Positions 40,870-53,130 of a stretch of 64,000 bases of DNA are shown piece by piece. The stretch spans positions 102,610,410-102,674,409 of the forward strand of contig CM063284.1 of the NCBI GenBank assembly GCA_032173965.1. The letters are read 5' to 3'. The position numbers and the translations under genes were made by a program. Positions within the stretch are counted from its first letter, which is position 1, and every line of letters begins with the position of its first letter. The stretch is from Sitta carolinensis (taxonomy: Eukaryota; Chordata; Aves; Passeriformes; Sittidae). The notes beneath the pieces were generated by a model that had not been told where the DNA came from, did no database searches, and worked only from the letters and a program-made list of their open reading frames with translations.

Positions 40870-43800
40870 CAGCAAAAGGAATTTAACAGCAAATATCTTA
40901 ACTGATAAGAAACCTCAGCTACAAAATAGTTCAAATAATTGCAAGCCATCCTCCCAAATACAACATATCCCTTTTTATGAAGAATATTTTAGAATCTTAA
41001 ACACTTCTCTAGAAACCTCAAACAATCCCAGCAGAGTTTGTTTCCCTTTTTTTCTCGCTCCTTTTTTTTTTTCTTTTTTTGAAACTTCAGTAAATGTTCC
41101 CTGGGGCAAAGCTCACACAAAAACTACAGAGTGTCTCCTGGTACTAAACCTTCTGTGAATCAAGCTTTTAGATACTTGCAACACTGGCATCAAGACGTTC
41201 ATACAACTCTGAATTATTTATTCATCAATCTTTGTGCAACTTTACAAACACCAATGGAGACCAAGATGATTTCAGCTATTTTATGTTACATCTTCTCAAG
41301 TGGCTGAAGAGGCTATAAAGCACCCCATTGCTTAAGCCTGCCATCTCAGTTCCATTAGCAGTAAAGACCTCTCTATTCAAACTGCTAAGTAAATCCTCAG
41401 AGAGCCGGGGACTGTTTCATGCTTGAAAGCAACTGTTAAGAATTTGACAACAACCAAACTGTTCCTATTTAATCCTTCTCCCAAGGTAAAAAGAATTATA
41501 GGTAAACATATGCCTTCATTATTTGCTTTGCTGCATTTCAATACTCAGTCCCACACAAAATTGCCAGCCAAGGATTTAATGCAATCTCTTCTGTATTTCA
41601 GAGCTATTGCCTTTACAGAATAGAAAAAACTTAATAAGGGCTGTAGAGTTGGTTAGCAAACGACTCTATTTTCTATAACACACACTAGAGATTTTGCAGA
41701 AGTAACTTTAATAATGCAAGGAGTTTGAGAATTTTTTTTCAAGTTAGGACTTTCAGGTAAACCAAAATAGCTGTTGGTCCATTCAGTCTGCCAATCATTG
41801 CTTTTCTCTTCAATTAAAAGAAACAAAATCCATCTGTTACAGAGTACAGCTACTCTAGTTTTAGAGCATACACAGATTTACATAAGCTTTCTTTTGGGTT
41901 AGTAACATGCATGTTAATCAAACACTAAACTATCGAAGAAAGCTTCTTAGAAACACTCTGGAATGAATTAAAATGAAAATTTCAAGCCTTTGGTCAGATT
42001 TAATTCAGGAATCAAAGTACTTCAAAATTTTTCAAAGAGACCAACACTGTTACTTAGTGATGTACAGTGTTCTCACGCATGCAGTCACAGTCTAATCCTT
42101 CTTCTTTATGAACAAAGATGAACCATTACATATAGAGAATAATGAATGAAAATAAACACACACTTAGGTTCCGTGAGGAGAAAGTGTATTAACCCAATTA
42201 GTATTTCTTTTTAAACTGGAGGTAAAAAATTATCCCCAAAAAGCAGACAACCTTTCACAGTAGCTTATTTGGACTGCATTCTTGTTTGGAGACAAAACAA
42301 GGGCTAGTATTAAATTGAGGAGCATACTTAAACAGACAAAAGAAATTCACAATTTAAAAGGAAGGGTGTGGACAATTCATCAGGCATTTTGGACCAAAGG
42401 CTAAATCCAGGTCTCTCATTAAATGTCATGGATTCAGGCTTAATATACACTACAGCAGATGTATCATTTACATATAGTACAACAGATATGTCCAAAATAA
42501 TCTATACAGTTAGTAACAGTTGTACCCTGTCAGAGTAGTTTTATGACAAAGCAAAAGGAGGGTGAATCATACATCTAAATAACAAGGGAGAACTAACTTG
42601 TCACTGGAAAAGCTAAACCCAAAATTCAGAAACTTAAACTTCAATGCAACACTAAAAGTCAAAAACAAAATTCCCAAATTTTTTCTCATACCATGCATTA
42701 CTTATCATACCCCACTTTCTAGTGGATTTCCCACACACACCTTAATGAGCAAAGCCCTTTATTAACTTTAATATTTCCTGCAAGTAAACAAGGGGGTCAT
42801 GAAAACAAACAGGAGACTTGAAGACACTCAGACAGTTACTGTAAGGCTAATTATGCTATTTAATGGAAAAGAAAGCCTTCTTCCTAGCCTAATTTAAGCA
42901 GCAAGAAAAAGCCACCACTAGCTTTGAAAGCTGCAGCTTTCTGCACCATTCAATTAGGCTTTCTTCTTTTTTCTGCACATTCACACATTAAAACTTCTTG
43001 TTCTTTTCATAAACATTTAAATAATAAATTCCCTTTTCTGCTCTGTACTGCTTAAGGAAATGGGCACAGTACAGCCTTTATATTACTTGTATGCTTTTCT
43101 GCCATGTCAAGTCTCTACAGATGTCTTGGTTGTGCTTAACGCAGTCCTAAAGCACTGCTGAACGCATTATGGCTGGAGCAGCAGACTAAAAGGAGTACCT
43201 TAATAGTTGCTGCTTTTCTTTTACATCAACTCTTTAGAAACATCTAAAAACAATTTGGCATTGAAAACATCATTCTTTTTCCTTTCTAGCTCATGGCTCT
43301 GTTCTAACCGATTCTTCCCTGTAAAATAGTATTTCAGTACAATAGTGCACTAAATTGCTGTCTTTTGAACAGAAAAAAATTTAACTAATAATATGTCAAT
43401 ATTACCCCATAAAGTTTAAGTGAGAACTTAGGTGAACTGACACTTCAGTAAATATTTTGAGACTTCTTCAATACATTCAGTGTATTTCAGGTTTCTTGTT
43501 ACTCTTCCCCAGAAATGCTGCTCTACTGAGGAGCTTGCTTATTAGCAGAATTCTATTCTTTTGGAAAAAAGTGGTAAACTAAGTGCACAATAAGTAAAAT
43601 AAATGTTAACAGCAAACTTTCATTCAAATGGAGATGGAAAAGAAAAGTAGTGCTGGAGAGTGAATAATCTTCAATGACCTTCCTCAGGTGGCTTTGCAAA
43701 GTTTTGTACATTTGTTCCAAACTGTATCATAAGTATTTAGCAGCATAAAAAACACTGCACGGTATAACAGATTTCACATGCAGTAATCAAGTACCAACTA

Positions 43801-43926
43801 TGAAAGTAAAAACTGTCTTTGTAAACAAATATAAAGAATCACTTAATATCATCCTTCTTGACAAACTTCAAATGTTATGGTTACTGCAAGACAGAGGAGT
43901 CTGCTACATTATAAACGGGGATAAAG

Positions 43927-44202
43927 CTAATCAGAATCTGATCTAGATGTGCTTTTTTTAGAAATTGTTCTAGTGTTGCTGCTCTGTTCAATGACTTCTT
44001 TCTCTGCACTGTCAGCCTCATCCCTTATGTGCTTGTAGGCTTCTCCTGGGCCAAATGCATCTACTGCTCTTCTCACACAGGACAGGCCAGGAAGCCCCTT
44101 TGATTCTGAAGTACTGACCTGCTTCTCACAATTAATGGTAACAGCGTTCTCGCTTTCTATCTGCTCCCGTGCTCCTTTCTTCACTGCTGTAGTACAGTAT
44201 CC
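43927..44202 (-). CDS. candidate terminal coding exon, gene unrecognised
   Basis: On the minus strand, an acceptor-like gattgtttag is followed by an open frame of 91 codons in phase 0, ending at a TAG (43927-43929). It starts GYCTTAVKKGAREQIE and ends SNTRTISKKSTSRSDSD. About a third of the residues are charged, rich in E, K, D and S, unlike the F/C/L/H-rich chance frames around it. The basic-serine end resembles a disordered, phosphorylatable C-terminus. An upstream stop (TAG, in the acceptor itself) means it can only be coding if spliced. AATAAA-type signals on the minus strand occur downstream, for example near 42752, which would give a 3' UTR of about 1.2 kb. It could follow the 46079-46117 or 49582-49738 segments without a phase clash. 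I cannot name the family. The acceptor is weak and chance is not excluded. Confidence 0.3.
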   Translation of the reverse strand, partial: GYCTTAVKKGAREQIESENAVTINCEKQVSTSESKGLPGLSCVRRAVDAFGPGEAYKHIRDEADSAEKEVIEQSSNTRTISKKSTSRSDSD

Positions 44203-46078
44203 CTAAACAATCATCGACTGCTCTTTACCCTACAGACAGCACTGGGGGACAAGAAACTTGGGAGGTGGATGCACATATATCCATCACATGTATCCCTCCT
44301 AAAAAACTCAACAAGACACAACACATCTATATTCAACATCTGTATGTTTCTTTCTATAATTATAAAATTGTACAATCCACAAACAGCCTAAGCACTAAAT
44401 GATACACTGTAGCTGTTGCTAAGGCAGCGACAGATTTACATGGGTGAAATCTAGCCAGTGTACCACCCTGGTAAATTATCAATGATTAAGCTGCTTCTCC
44501 ATTAAGGCTGCCGCGGATGAAACAAAATAGAAATCTTCATTTGTTATGAAAACTTCACGTAAAATAAAGTATCCATACAGTAAAAAGGCCATATATTTTC
44601 TAGCATTTGGAATATTTATGTCAATTGTCTTTAGAAAGTGCAGCAACAACTTATGGGCTACGTGCCCAGAGTTCAGGAAAGAAAAACAAACCCCAAACCA
44701 GTTACATCAAAACTGTTTCATAACCAGTTTCACTGCACACCATCCATCATGCTTTATCTAGGTTAACTGCATTGCAGGTATTCCCAACTTCGGGTAATTT
44801 CAGGAAACTCCTATTTCTGTCCCTCTTTAACTCAATGGAAGTACTCCTAAGAGCAACAATTTACAAGACTTTCCCCGCAGAAAAATAAATCAACAGAGAA
44901 AGTAGAGGTTTGCTACTGCTTTTTCCTGGCTGAAACAGACAAAGAGTAAAAATAATAAAGACATTTTATTCTGTAGTAGATCAGGAATAAAACTTTGCAA
45001 AAACACTTTACAAGTCTAGCACAGAAGTCTCCACAAATTACTCAATTATAATTAAGACCAATTGTGAGAAGTTTCAAAAACTTTTCCAAAACTTATTTCC
45101 AAAGAAGTGGTTGGGTTTATCTGTACACAGTTTTTGAAAAACAGAAGAGAAACACTCAGCAAATTGTGTATCAGAAAGACATCGCAACATTCCATACTCC
45201 AACACAGAATATCCAAGCCATAGCAAATTAATATCAGCTTAAGTGATTTTATTAGAATTTCCTGTCATTATATTAATAAAAAATTAGTGGCAAATTAGTA
45301 TGTCACAGCAGTTGCATTACAAGACAGTGATATTGAAAGATGATAGTTTAAATGAGACTGGTAAAAGTTACTTAAGCAGAAGATTATTTGCACAAGAAGC
45401 TTCATAACTCATATCAGTCTTGTTTAATTAAAATAAAAAATTAAGCTAATTTTTTTCTACTATCTCTTCAGATCAGTCCAATCTACACGTACCAGATAAG
45501 CATTCCAATCTATACAATGTAGTATTTCAGTGGATTTTTAAAACTTCGACAAATTCCAAACAAAATTTGCTTTCGGGAAGTTTTTATTTCATAAACTCCC
45601 CCTAAACAGAATATGCTTGATGAATAGACAGAAGTGTGAAAATAAAATTACTTTAAATGCCTGTGTTTAATTTTTTGTGAGAGACAGAAGTATGTGCATA
45701 CTCACATTTATGTGAATTACATTTACATGTTGCCTTAAATTCATTTATGTAAAATGCTACATTAGAAACCAAGTTTTACATCCATGCAGATTTATTCAGC
45801 TTAAATACCTGAACTTCTCTTCCCTTTAGTCCATTTAATTTATGCACTGGTTAAGGAGAACCAAAAATTCTATAGAAGGGCCATATCTAATCACATAAAG
45901 AGGCATTTTACCAGAATGCTTGCAAAAAACAATAAAATCATGTTTCACCATGACTGAAAGCCTTCAAAAGCTTTTCAGGCATTCACAGTTGTTATGACAT
46001 ATTTTAAAAGAAAAAAGGTGCTGCATTAATCAATAAGGCAGATGATCCGTGTTTCTTCCATAAAACAAGGAAACTTAC

Positions 46079-46117
46079 CTTCCTTTGTAATGTGCTCTGG
46101 GATCTGCTGAAAGATAG
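46079..46117 (-). CDS. candidate 39-nt coding exon
   Basis: Minus strand: an acceptor (cactcatcatctatag) is followed by 39 nt and a near-perfect donor (GGAAG followed by gtaagttt). In phase 0 it reads LSFSRSQSTLQRK, which carries a basic-S-x-S-T pattern. An alternative acceptor (ctatctttcag) lies 11 nt further in. The segment is open in all three frames, so the frame is chosen only because phase 0 joins both the 49582-49738 and the 43927-44202 candidates. The donor is the strongest evidence. It could be an alternative cassette exon, or chance. Confidence 0.25.
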
Positions 46118-46924
46118 CTATAGATGATGAGTGTGGAGAGAATAAGCATGTCTTTTCAGCTTGCCATACATGCTAAGTATTTTTTTAACCTTATATTTTA
46201 TGACATATTTATACTTTTTACCTAATATGTATTTTCATATATGCACCCCTGCAACAGTATCAAAAAAATAAAATATATCTGTCTTTAAATAAGAACTTTT
46301 ATTAATATATTTATTAAAAAGTGGAAATATTTACAAATTAACCTTGATAATCTTATTATTAGAATGAATTAAGAGCTTACAATAAACACACACACAAGTA
46401 GCAATGAAGTTTTGCTTATTTCAAGGTTTTATATTGTCATAAACATTTTACTCATACATAGAGAGTTTTGATTAAGCTATAATGATATGACCAAAACATC
46501 TGAAAATTGGAAAAGCACCAAGACATCATCCTTTTCTTCTTAGATTATTGTCAACATTTAAGAAAAGCTCAAGAAGCAGCAGTTCGGCTGCAAATACCAG
46601 CTATTAAATCAATATAATTAAAAACTGTTACATTAGAAACCAACATTTACAGTAATCCCTAAAGGGATTCTATTTCACCAACATCACCCTGAGAGAGCAT
46701 CTGGTTTTCCTGCTGCATCCAGCATAACTTTAAAAGAAAATAATAAAGAAATATTCCAATTAGAGAAGCTTTCTTTACCAGCAGTGGCACTATGTCCACG
46801 AAGGAGCAACTGCATGAGAGAAAATGATGGGAGACCTAATGAACATAAATTTTTAGAATCCGAGGACTCAAAATAAAAAGGGGGGGTCAGTGCTATTGAC
46901 TCTATTAAAAACACACACACTCGT

Positions 46925-46992
46925 AACAATATGAATTGGACCTGATGATGCTTGTGAGCCCCTTTCAACTCAGCATATTCTGTAATTCTGTA
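46925..46992 (+). mobile_element. CR1 3'-end remnant
   Basis: The plus strand carries ttggacctgatgatgcttgt, then gagcccctttcaactcagca and a tail of the form tattctgtaattctgt. This is the last ~70 nt of a CR1 copy (the GGACCTGATGATCCTTGTGGG-type segment plus the 3' ATTCT repeats). Severe 5' truncation is usual for this family. It overlaps the start of a chance minus-strand frame (46684-46968). Confidence 0.85.
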
Positions 46993-49581
46993 TTATGCTA
47001 CAAACAGCATAGGGGCTTTATTAAAAACTCTGGGCTTTATTAACAACTGAGTCACAATCAAAGGAAGGTAGATAATGTGGTATGGTTAATATGCTTGCTT
47101 TGAGATCCCCTGAAAAAGTAAATAAAGAACGCTGCCTTGCTTCTGGTTTACTCACTAATTCATTCTTTTGAAATGCCTTGGTTCAAAGTGAGAATACATT
47201 AGTGCAAGAGTGCCTATTACAGCCCTAAGCAGCAACCCTTGAATTCAGGAGACAAGAACTGGACTGTATAATACCACAAAGAGGGGAAAAGAATCACTAC
47301 AGGTTAAACATTAAAAAAGTAGAAAAAAAAATAAAACAGTCACAATAGCTATCACATTTATGCATGTTCATCTAACTTCGAACAGCTGTGGCAATGTAAT
47401 TTGCACCAACAGCAACAAATTGTTGTCTCTGTGAGTATGTCTTCTACACTGTCTCTTGGGTTTTTATTGTTGTTTCTTCAAGTTTGTAAGATGCCAGCAT
47501 CAGGAACAGCTACTGCAAGCCACACAGTAACAGATGCTGAGGAGGAAGAGGCAATCTTTTAAAATAATCATCATCTTTTGACCAACCCAAAAGATTTTCT
47601 TGAATCTCCTGCAGTAGACAATAAAAGTGAAATGGAGTGAAATAAACACACAGCATAATAAAGCCAGTACTTGAATTCCATTTAAAATATAACTCAAGAG
47701 ATGCACACAGAGAAAAAAAAAATCCAGGAGAAGGAATTTACAGCATAAGGCACCATAAATACTGTGCAGATACTTTTCCTAGTTCACTTGGAATGCCACC
47801 CAGCTGGGCTGCCTATTCTGCTTTGCTGCACAGCCTTTCAAGAACCCCCTCTGCACAACGGGTACAGAACTGCCAGTACAATGTACATTCACACCTTAAC
47901 CCAGATCAAGTAAATTTATTCATACACAGATCCTAGAAGCAAGATAATACTGTGTTTTTGAAATAGTAAGCCACATTGCCAGTGTTTATTCAAAAGGGAA
48001 TTAGAGCCATCTGATTTCACACACTGTAATTCCTGAGCACTCCTCTCCTGATGCTTGCAGGTGCAGCGTCACATGTTCTTCATTCAGCAATAAATCTTGA
48101 TCTGTGCCCCAGAGACCAGAGGAGATCACAATCTAATAGTTCCACCTAGTCTTAAACTACATTATGTTACACATTTGCAGCAAAACCAAATAACCACTGG
48201 AATTCCACTATGTACTCAATAAATATTTTAAGGCAAAAGACAATTTAGTTATAATATATAGGGTATTTTCTGCAAAAAGACAGAATTTTAAATAATTAAT
48301 TCCTTATAAATGTACCTGTAAGAAGCTATATGCAACACCAATGCAACAGCACCTGTCCAATCACACATTTGCCCAATGGGAAAAAACCAAGAAACACCAA
48401 GTAAGCAAACTATATTGTACAATCGTCTGGATAAGACCCAAAAATCATGTTTCAATCACTAAACTTATATACACCAGAGAAATATTTTTCAGTGATGAAG
48501 AGACAGTATGCAAGACCGAAGCATCTTCCTGCATCTGCCTGAAGAACTCAAACATATAATATATATACAGACCTTTCACAGCTACAGAAAACTCAAGTTT
48601 ATTTTAGCAAGTACATGAATTCATTAAAATAGGTATAAGAACATATTAGCCTAAGTTCTATATATATGTAAATCGCTTTTGTCATGACAATGACAATCCA
48701 AATAATATCATACACAGATCTACTGGACTATTTTGAAAGATAAGTTATTTGCTTTGTGCAATCCAACAGCTTGGAAAAAGGATAAAGCATCATGGTTGTA
48801 TTTTTTTTAAACTCACCACGTGGGGGTTTGTCTGCTTTAGTTTTTAAGTGATAAACACTATGGCTTCTGAAGGATGCCAAAAAGAAAAGAAGAGCAACAC
48901 ATTAGCCTCAAATGCAGTTTTGCCAGTATTGACAGGTCAGATAACACAAACTGAGTAAAAAAATCTATTTTCATTTCATGCTCAATTAAAAACACAGTAG
49001 GTTGCCCAGACTGAGAAAAGTGTGGGAAACTTAAAAAAAATTAATTAAAAAAAAAAAAAAAAGTTTCCTTACTGTAATGATTTTTAAAAGTACAAATTAT
49101 CCTTGCAAAAAAAGATAGGAGACAGTACCAACTTATGGTCAATATGCATACAAGAACTTGAAAACTTAATCTGATATATGTTACAGAACCAAATCTACCT
49201 AAATGCACGTGTAATCAGGTGCACAAAAAAAAAGCTCTTCAGACAGCATGTAATCTGTTTAGTTGCAAAGTACTATAAGTAGTTCTCATTAATAAACTGA
49301 AAACTTTGAGTTTGTTGCTGCCTGTCATTTAATTTCATTTTTCCCTTTCCTATACATAACAAATGAGATAAATATTTCTTTAAGTCCCACATTCCTCACA
49401 TAATCATTTTTTCTTTCTCTTCTGTTTGCAGTTTTCCATCCTGTGTTTTCTATTCCCTTTCTTTTCCCAGTTCTGTTTATATCCCCCCTCTTCTTCACTT
49501 TTCAAATACCTCTGATGTACCAACACCACTGTATCAGACAAATTTAAATATTCTAAACAAGATAATTACAGCCAAAAATAC

Positions 49582-49738
49582 CTGGAACTGTTGTTGACAC
49601 TGCTCGGAGACTCGTGCTTCTCTCTTAGTAACAGCTTTCAGCAGCACCCAAGCTTCCCCTAGCCAAAAGCTCTCTTCTCCTCCAAGCACCAAAAACCCAA
49701 GGCCATCATCACATGCACAACTCACTGCACCAACATTT
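49582..49738 (-). CDS. candidate 157-nt internal coding exon
   Basis: Minus strand: an acceptor tgtcttcacag is followed by one nucleotide plus 52 uninterrupted codons, ending at TTCCAG followed by gtattt. The frame begins NVGAVSCACDDGLGFLVLGG and ends TKREARVSEQCQQQFQ. The first half looks like beta-strand material around a DDG turn. The second looks helical (a leucine- and charge-rich stretch, then QCQQQ), as in a propeller-to-helix transition, but I do not recognise the family. It ends in phase 0, which fits the 46079-46117 and 43927-44202 candidates next on this strand. It begins one nucleotide into a codon, so a preceding exon with two spare nucleotides would be needed; none was found. 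Both splice signals are only moderate. Confidence 0.3.
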
Positions 49739-51756
49739 CTGTGAAGACATTCTGGTCATCTGGTCAGCTACTGACAAGGAACCAAAGGAACAGTAAAATG
49801 GAAACGCATTACACTACTCATCCACCATTCATGCAGGGATGAATTTCAGTCCCACAAGTAACACTCTGTGGTGTAAAAAAGCCACCATAAAATCAGCCAG
49901 AACTTGAAGCTTCAAACTGTAGCAACTTCTGTTCAAAATGCCCTCCCATAAGCAAGTAGTATTCCACCAAACAGCTACAATTACTAGTACAGCAGGAAGG
50001 ATGGGATACCAATGCAGAACAAAAAATAAAATTTACTAAATAAAGGTAGTGTGTTGAGCTCTGAGAGTGTCAAATAATGAGACTGCAAATGGAAAATAAA
50101 TACTCTAAATTTAGGAGGTTTGGTCTTTTTGGCTTTTTAATTTTCCCACTGGTCTGAGTCAAATGTTAGCTCTGGGGAAATGTTCACAGATGTCTTATGT
50201 ACACCAACTCCAATACTCATAATTCTGCTGATGTGCAAGTGTAAAGTGATGGTGTTTTTTAACCCCTTAGCTTCCTCTTGCTTTGAACTGACAGTACTTA
50301 AAATTGGCATTTATGTGCCCATATGCATGGACACGGAGACACAGATTATAGCAGCTATGTGACTACTTGCAGAGCATGTTACTAAGTCTTCTGCATTTTA
50401 ACCCCTCAGAAGATAAAAATCAGCACACTGTTACCTAAACCAGCAGTAACTGAATAAAAAGAACCCCTTTACAATATTTTAAAGAACTTTTTAAAAATCT
50501 GAAAACATTTTAAACAGTGCAAGAATTGCATGTGGAATCTTTATTTTATGGTGTCAATTCCACAGAGCCTGTGGAGATTCCCAAAACATAGAAAGAAGAA
50601 AGACACTTATTTTAGTAATCTGTGAAGCCTCAGCTATTATACACCAACTCCTAATTAGAAGTCTGACATGGTAATTAATTTAAACACAGAATAGCCTATA
50701 ACCTTACCACTGTTCAGTGATTACTAGCAAGATGTTTTAACTGTGATTATAAACTCTAGAATTCTCGGAAAACATGAACTTTAATCCCCTGGAAATGACC
50801 ATCAAGTGTCATCTCATTACTTAGCAGATTTCTGGCAAAAAAAAAATTCATTGCCAAAAGGGTAAAAGGAAAGAGAACAGCAATGGAGACTTAAATTACG
50901 TACATCTCAAATGAACCAATACCCCTGTGAATACCAGCACACCTGTGATCTAAGGGGAACTAAGCATGTCTAGCCAGGCCCATTTCTCTGAGTCTTTTTT
51001 CATTTGTTCCAACAATGAGAAAGGTTCAGGTTTCTACAGTACTTGGAATTCATGGAACCCTACTGAAATGGCTGCCAACAATAGTAAATGAATTAGGAAA
51101 CAAAAAAAAAAAGTACAGGAAAAAGTCTTCAGACGCAGTATAATAAACTCCAGTTCTTCTGCATCAGGAAAGCATGTTTGTGCTTGTTGCTCCTTTCCAC
51201 AGGCTCCTCTAGAGGCATCACTAATTCCTCCTTCCGCTGCTTTAAAACTCCCCACAGTATCACAGTTAGAAAGTAATGACCTCTCTTTTCCTGCCAGTGT
51301 TATCTGGGGCAAAACTCAGTTACAACTCTGTAACTCTTAGCTCCAACTTCGGATTTCCCTCCACTGGGATTTTTTCTTTTAAATACATTTTATTCATTTT
51401 ACTGGTTCTGCAATTTGTTTTTTGTTTAGTATTGTCTTTTTTTCTTTCTGAATTTTTTAACTAAAAAAAGCACCTCTGTCAGGGAGAGATCTAGTATTTT
51501 CTGTTATTAAACAAGAATGCCAGTACCACAGAATGAAAACTTCTGCTATTAAAGTAGTTAAGTCTGGCTCTAAGCTACATGAATCTGAAATCAAATTAAA
51601 ATGTTTTCTGAAGCAACAATGTTTCTTGATATAGGTCATCACTTTATTATTTGAAAAAATAAGACAATCAGAAGCAGCCACTGCTTCAGCCATACTCACA
51701 CTGAGCAGGACAGACAGGAACAGTTGTTTATATTACTGACACCCTTAAAAAGTATT

Positions 51757-51782
51757 TGTCAACACTATGGAAAGTGTTGACA
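51757..51782. repeat. perfect 10-bp hairpin
   Basis: TGTCAACACT, a six-base loop ATGGAA, then AGTGTTGACA. The arms are perfect reverse complements. CTATGGAAA-like text recurs twice more within the next 60 bp. Confidence 0.9.
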
Positions 51783-51946
51783 CCTATGGAAATACGGAAA
51801 CTATTGTGTGGAAATATCTTATGGAAAGGTATTAAGGAAGAGCTTCCTAACAGATGCATTTCAAACACAGTGCATTGAAAAACTTAAAAGAAAAAAAAAA
51901 ATCCTTTACCTTTTTTAACTTTAACTTTAAAAAAACCCATTAAGTT

Positions 51947-51973
51947 TCCAGTGTAAACTTAATTTACACTGGA
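51947..51973. repeat. perfect 11-bp hairpin
   Basis: TCCAGTGTAAA, a five-base loop CTTAA, then TTTACACTGGA. The arms are perfect reverse complements. It lies 165 bp after the hairpin at 51757-51782 and just before a CR1 fragment. Confidence 0.92.
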
Positions 51974-52055
51974 TTATTTCCTCTTGTACAAAAATACTAC
52001 TCTAACTTACTGATAAATTTTTAGAGATGCTATTTTACAAGTTCATTTAATGCAG

Positions 52056-52225
52056 AGGGGCTGCAGAACCTCCCTGCATCCTTAAAAGAACTCAAAACTC
52101 AACTGGACAACCTGAGTAACACCACCTGGCTTTGAAATTAACTCTCTCAGCACTGAGCAGAGAAGATGGGCAGAAAAGCCATCAGAGGACTCTTCTTGCT
52201 TTAATTGTTCTGTGACTCTAAATCC
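52056..52225 (+). mobile_element. CR1 LINE, 3' fragment
   Basis: The plus strand shows gggctgcagaacctccctgc, then aaaactcaactggacaacct and later a ttgttctgtgactct tail. These correspond to the end of ORF2 and the 3' UTR of CR1 (the CAAAACTCAACTGGAC segment is characteristic). Diverged, 5'-truncated and inert. The minus-strand frame at 52082-52267 is a shadow. Confidence 0.86.
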
Positions 52226-52469
52226 TCTCAAAAACAACTGAAACGATACTGCAGCACATGAATGCAAAGCATTACTACTGATCTCTTTAAAAAATCCCTG
52301 CTGCTTCTACTGATATGGGACACTGAGAGGGACAGCATTTATCCAACTCCACATCTCAATTTCACAGTCTCTGAAAAGCTGTTAGACCAGCAATACTCAT
52401 TCTTTGAGGTGGAGGAAACCAGTAAATGTGAACCAGAGCTGTGTTACTGCTCCTCCTCTTGGTTTCTAG

Positions 52470-52593
52470 ATCTGCTTCTTGGAGGCCAAGTCTGTCAAGA
52501 AATATCCAGGAATACCTGTCAACAAGAACCTCACAGTCGAGCCTCATTTGGCAGAGACTGGCATCTTCTGGCTCCATCTTCTACCTCCATCTG
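52470..52593 (+). other. candidate plus-strand exon
   Basis: An excellent acceptor (ctcctcctcttggtttctag) is followed by 124 nt that remain open as 41 codons plus one nucleotide. They end at CCATCTG before gtgagg. The frame starts ICFLEAKSVKKYPGIPVNKN and continues with LTVEPHLAETGIFWLHLLPP. I do not recognise it. The other two plus-strand frames and a minus-strand frame (52362-52577) are also open here, so openness alone carries little weight. It lies on the strand opposite to the other exon candidates. Confidence 0.2.
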
Positions 52594-52889
52594 GTGAGGC
52601 TGCCTTTCAGGATTACAAAAGACAGTCAAAACACAACAAAGACTGAAAGCCACTGTTGCCAAAAGTCAATCATGAGTAAATTTCTCTCTTTTTAGAGAAA
52701 TGCTAATTGCTCTAGTGCCAGATTCTACCTGTCACTGCTCAGAAGCAGGTGATGTATGAAGTAGCTATCTACTCACTGCAGTACTCATCATAATGAGAAT
52801 ATGGCTCATTTACAATCTTTGCCTATTAACTTCTGGTAGCACACTATTCATATAAACCAATTTGGCATAAACATCCAAGTTGTAATGTT

Positions 52890-53130
52890 GAATTTTTGTT
52901 TCATCTTTTACACTGCCTTTTTTTTCCCCTTTGGTAAGGATTCTTCAGCAACTGTAACAAGTAATGTAAAGAATGGAGGGCTATACAGCCATGGCTGGTA
53001 GCTGCCTTACACCCATCCTTCCAAACAGCTCTGCAGATAGAGGCAGAAACTATTTCACTCACATTTACACACTTACATGTAAGAGACAGGCACTAGAAAC
53101 AATAGCTTAAAATTCGACTTTCAAAAAATA
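52890..53130 (+). repeat. unidentified repeat, plus-strand copy
   Basis: This is the mate of the minus-strand copy at 55610-55860. The shared core starts with 18 identical bases (GGTAAGGATTCTTCAGCA, from 52933). It continues through GCTATACAGCC, a tagctgcc-ttacaccc / gagctgcactacacct block, TCCTTCCAA, AGAGGCAGA and TTTCACTCA. Similarity extends to both flanks (tttttgttt upstream, ctagaaacaa downstream). I estimate two-thirds to three-quarters identity by eye. I do not recognise it as CR1 or as the LTR seen at 12181. Confidence 0.75.

Larger units (their letters stand above)
24063..46924. other. long stretch without recognised genes
   Basis: No gene, RNA gene or transposon recognised apart from the items listed separately. 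It includes A runs (28523-28552, 29479-29498, 38953-38985, 40843-40869), an A/C low-complexity block (35500-35656) and a short tandem duplication (28851-28884). A relatively CpG-rich patch lies at 34440-34700. Blocks with TAAT-type motifs and few repeats (28330-28500, 32700-33000, 42830-43200) resemble conserved noncoding DNA. Two candidate minus-strand exons at 43927-44202 and 46079-46117 are given separately. Confidence 0.5.
46993..52055. other. unassigned sequence with candidate minus-strand exon
   Basis: Holds the 157-nt exon candidate at 49582-49738, a pyrimidine-rich plus-strand tract at about 49380-49510, A runs near 49045-49062, and two perfect hairpins at 51757-51782 and 51947-51973. 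A minus-strand frame starting at a good acceptor near 51303 reads AGKERSLLSNCDTVGSF but has no convincing donor and runs into a poly-T-encoded hydrophobic end. Confidence 0.45.

Noticed and set aside
48817..48866. Minus-strand 50-nt splice-flanked segment reading SHSVYHLKTKADKPPR
   Set aside because: Both splice signals are good, but its starting phase does not fit the preceding candidate exon at 49582-49738, nor does its ending phase fit 46079-46117. Kept out of the exon chain.
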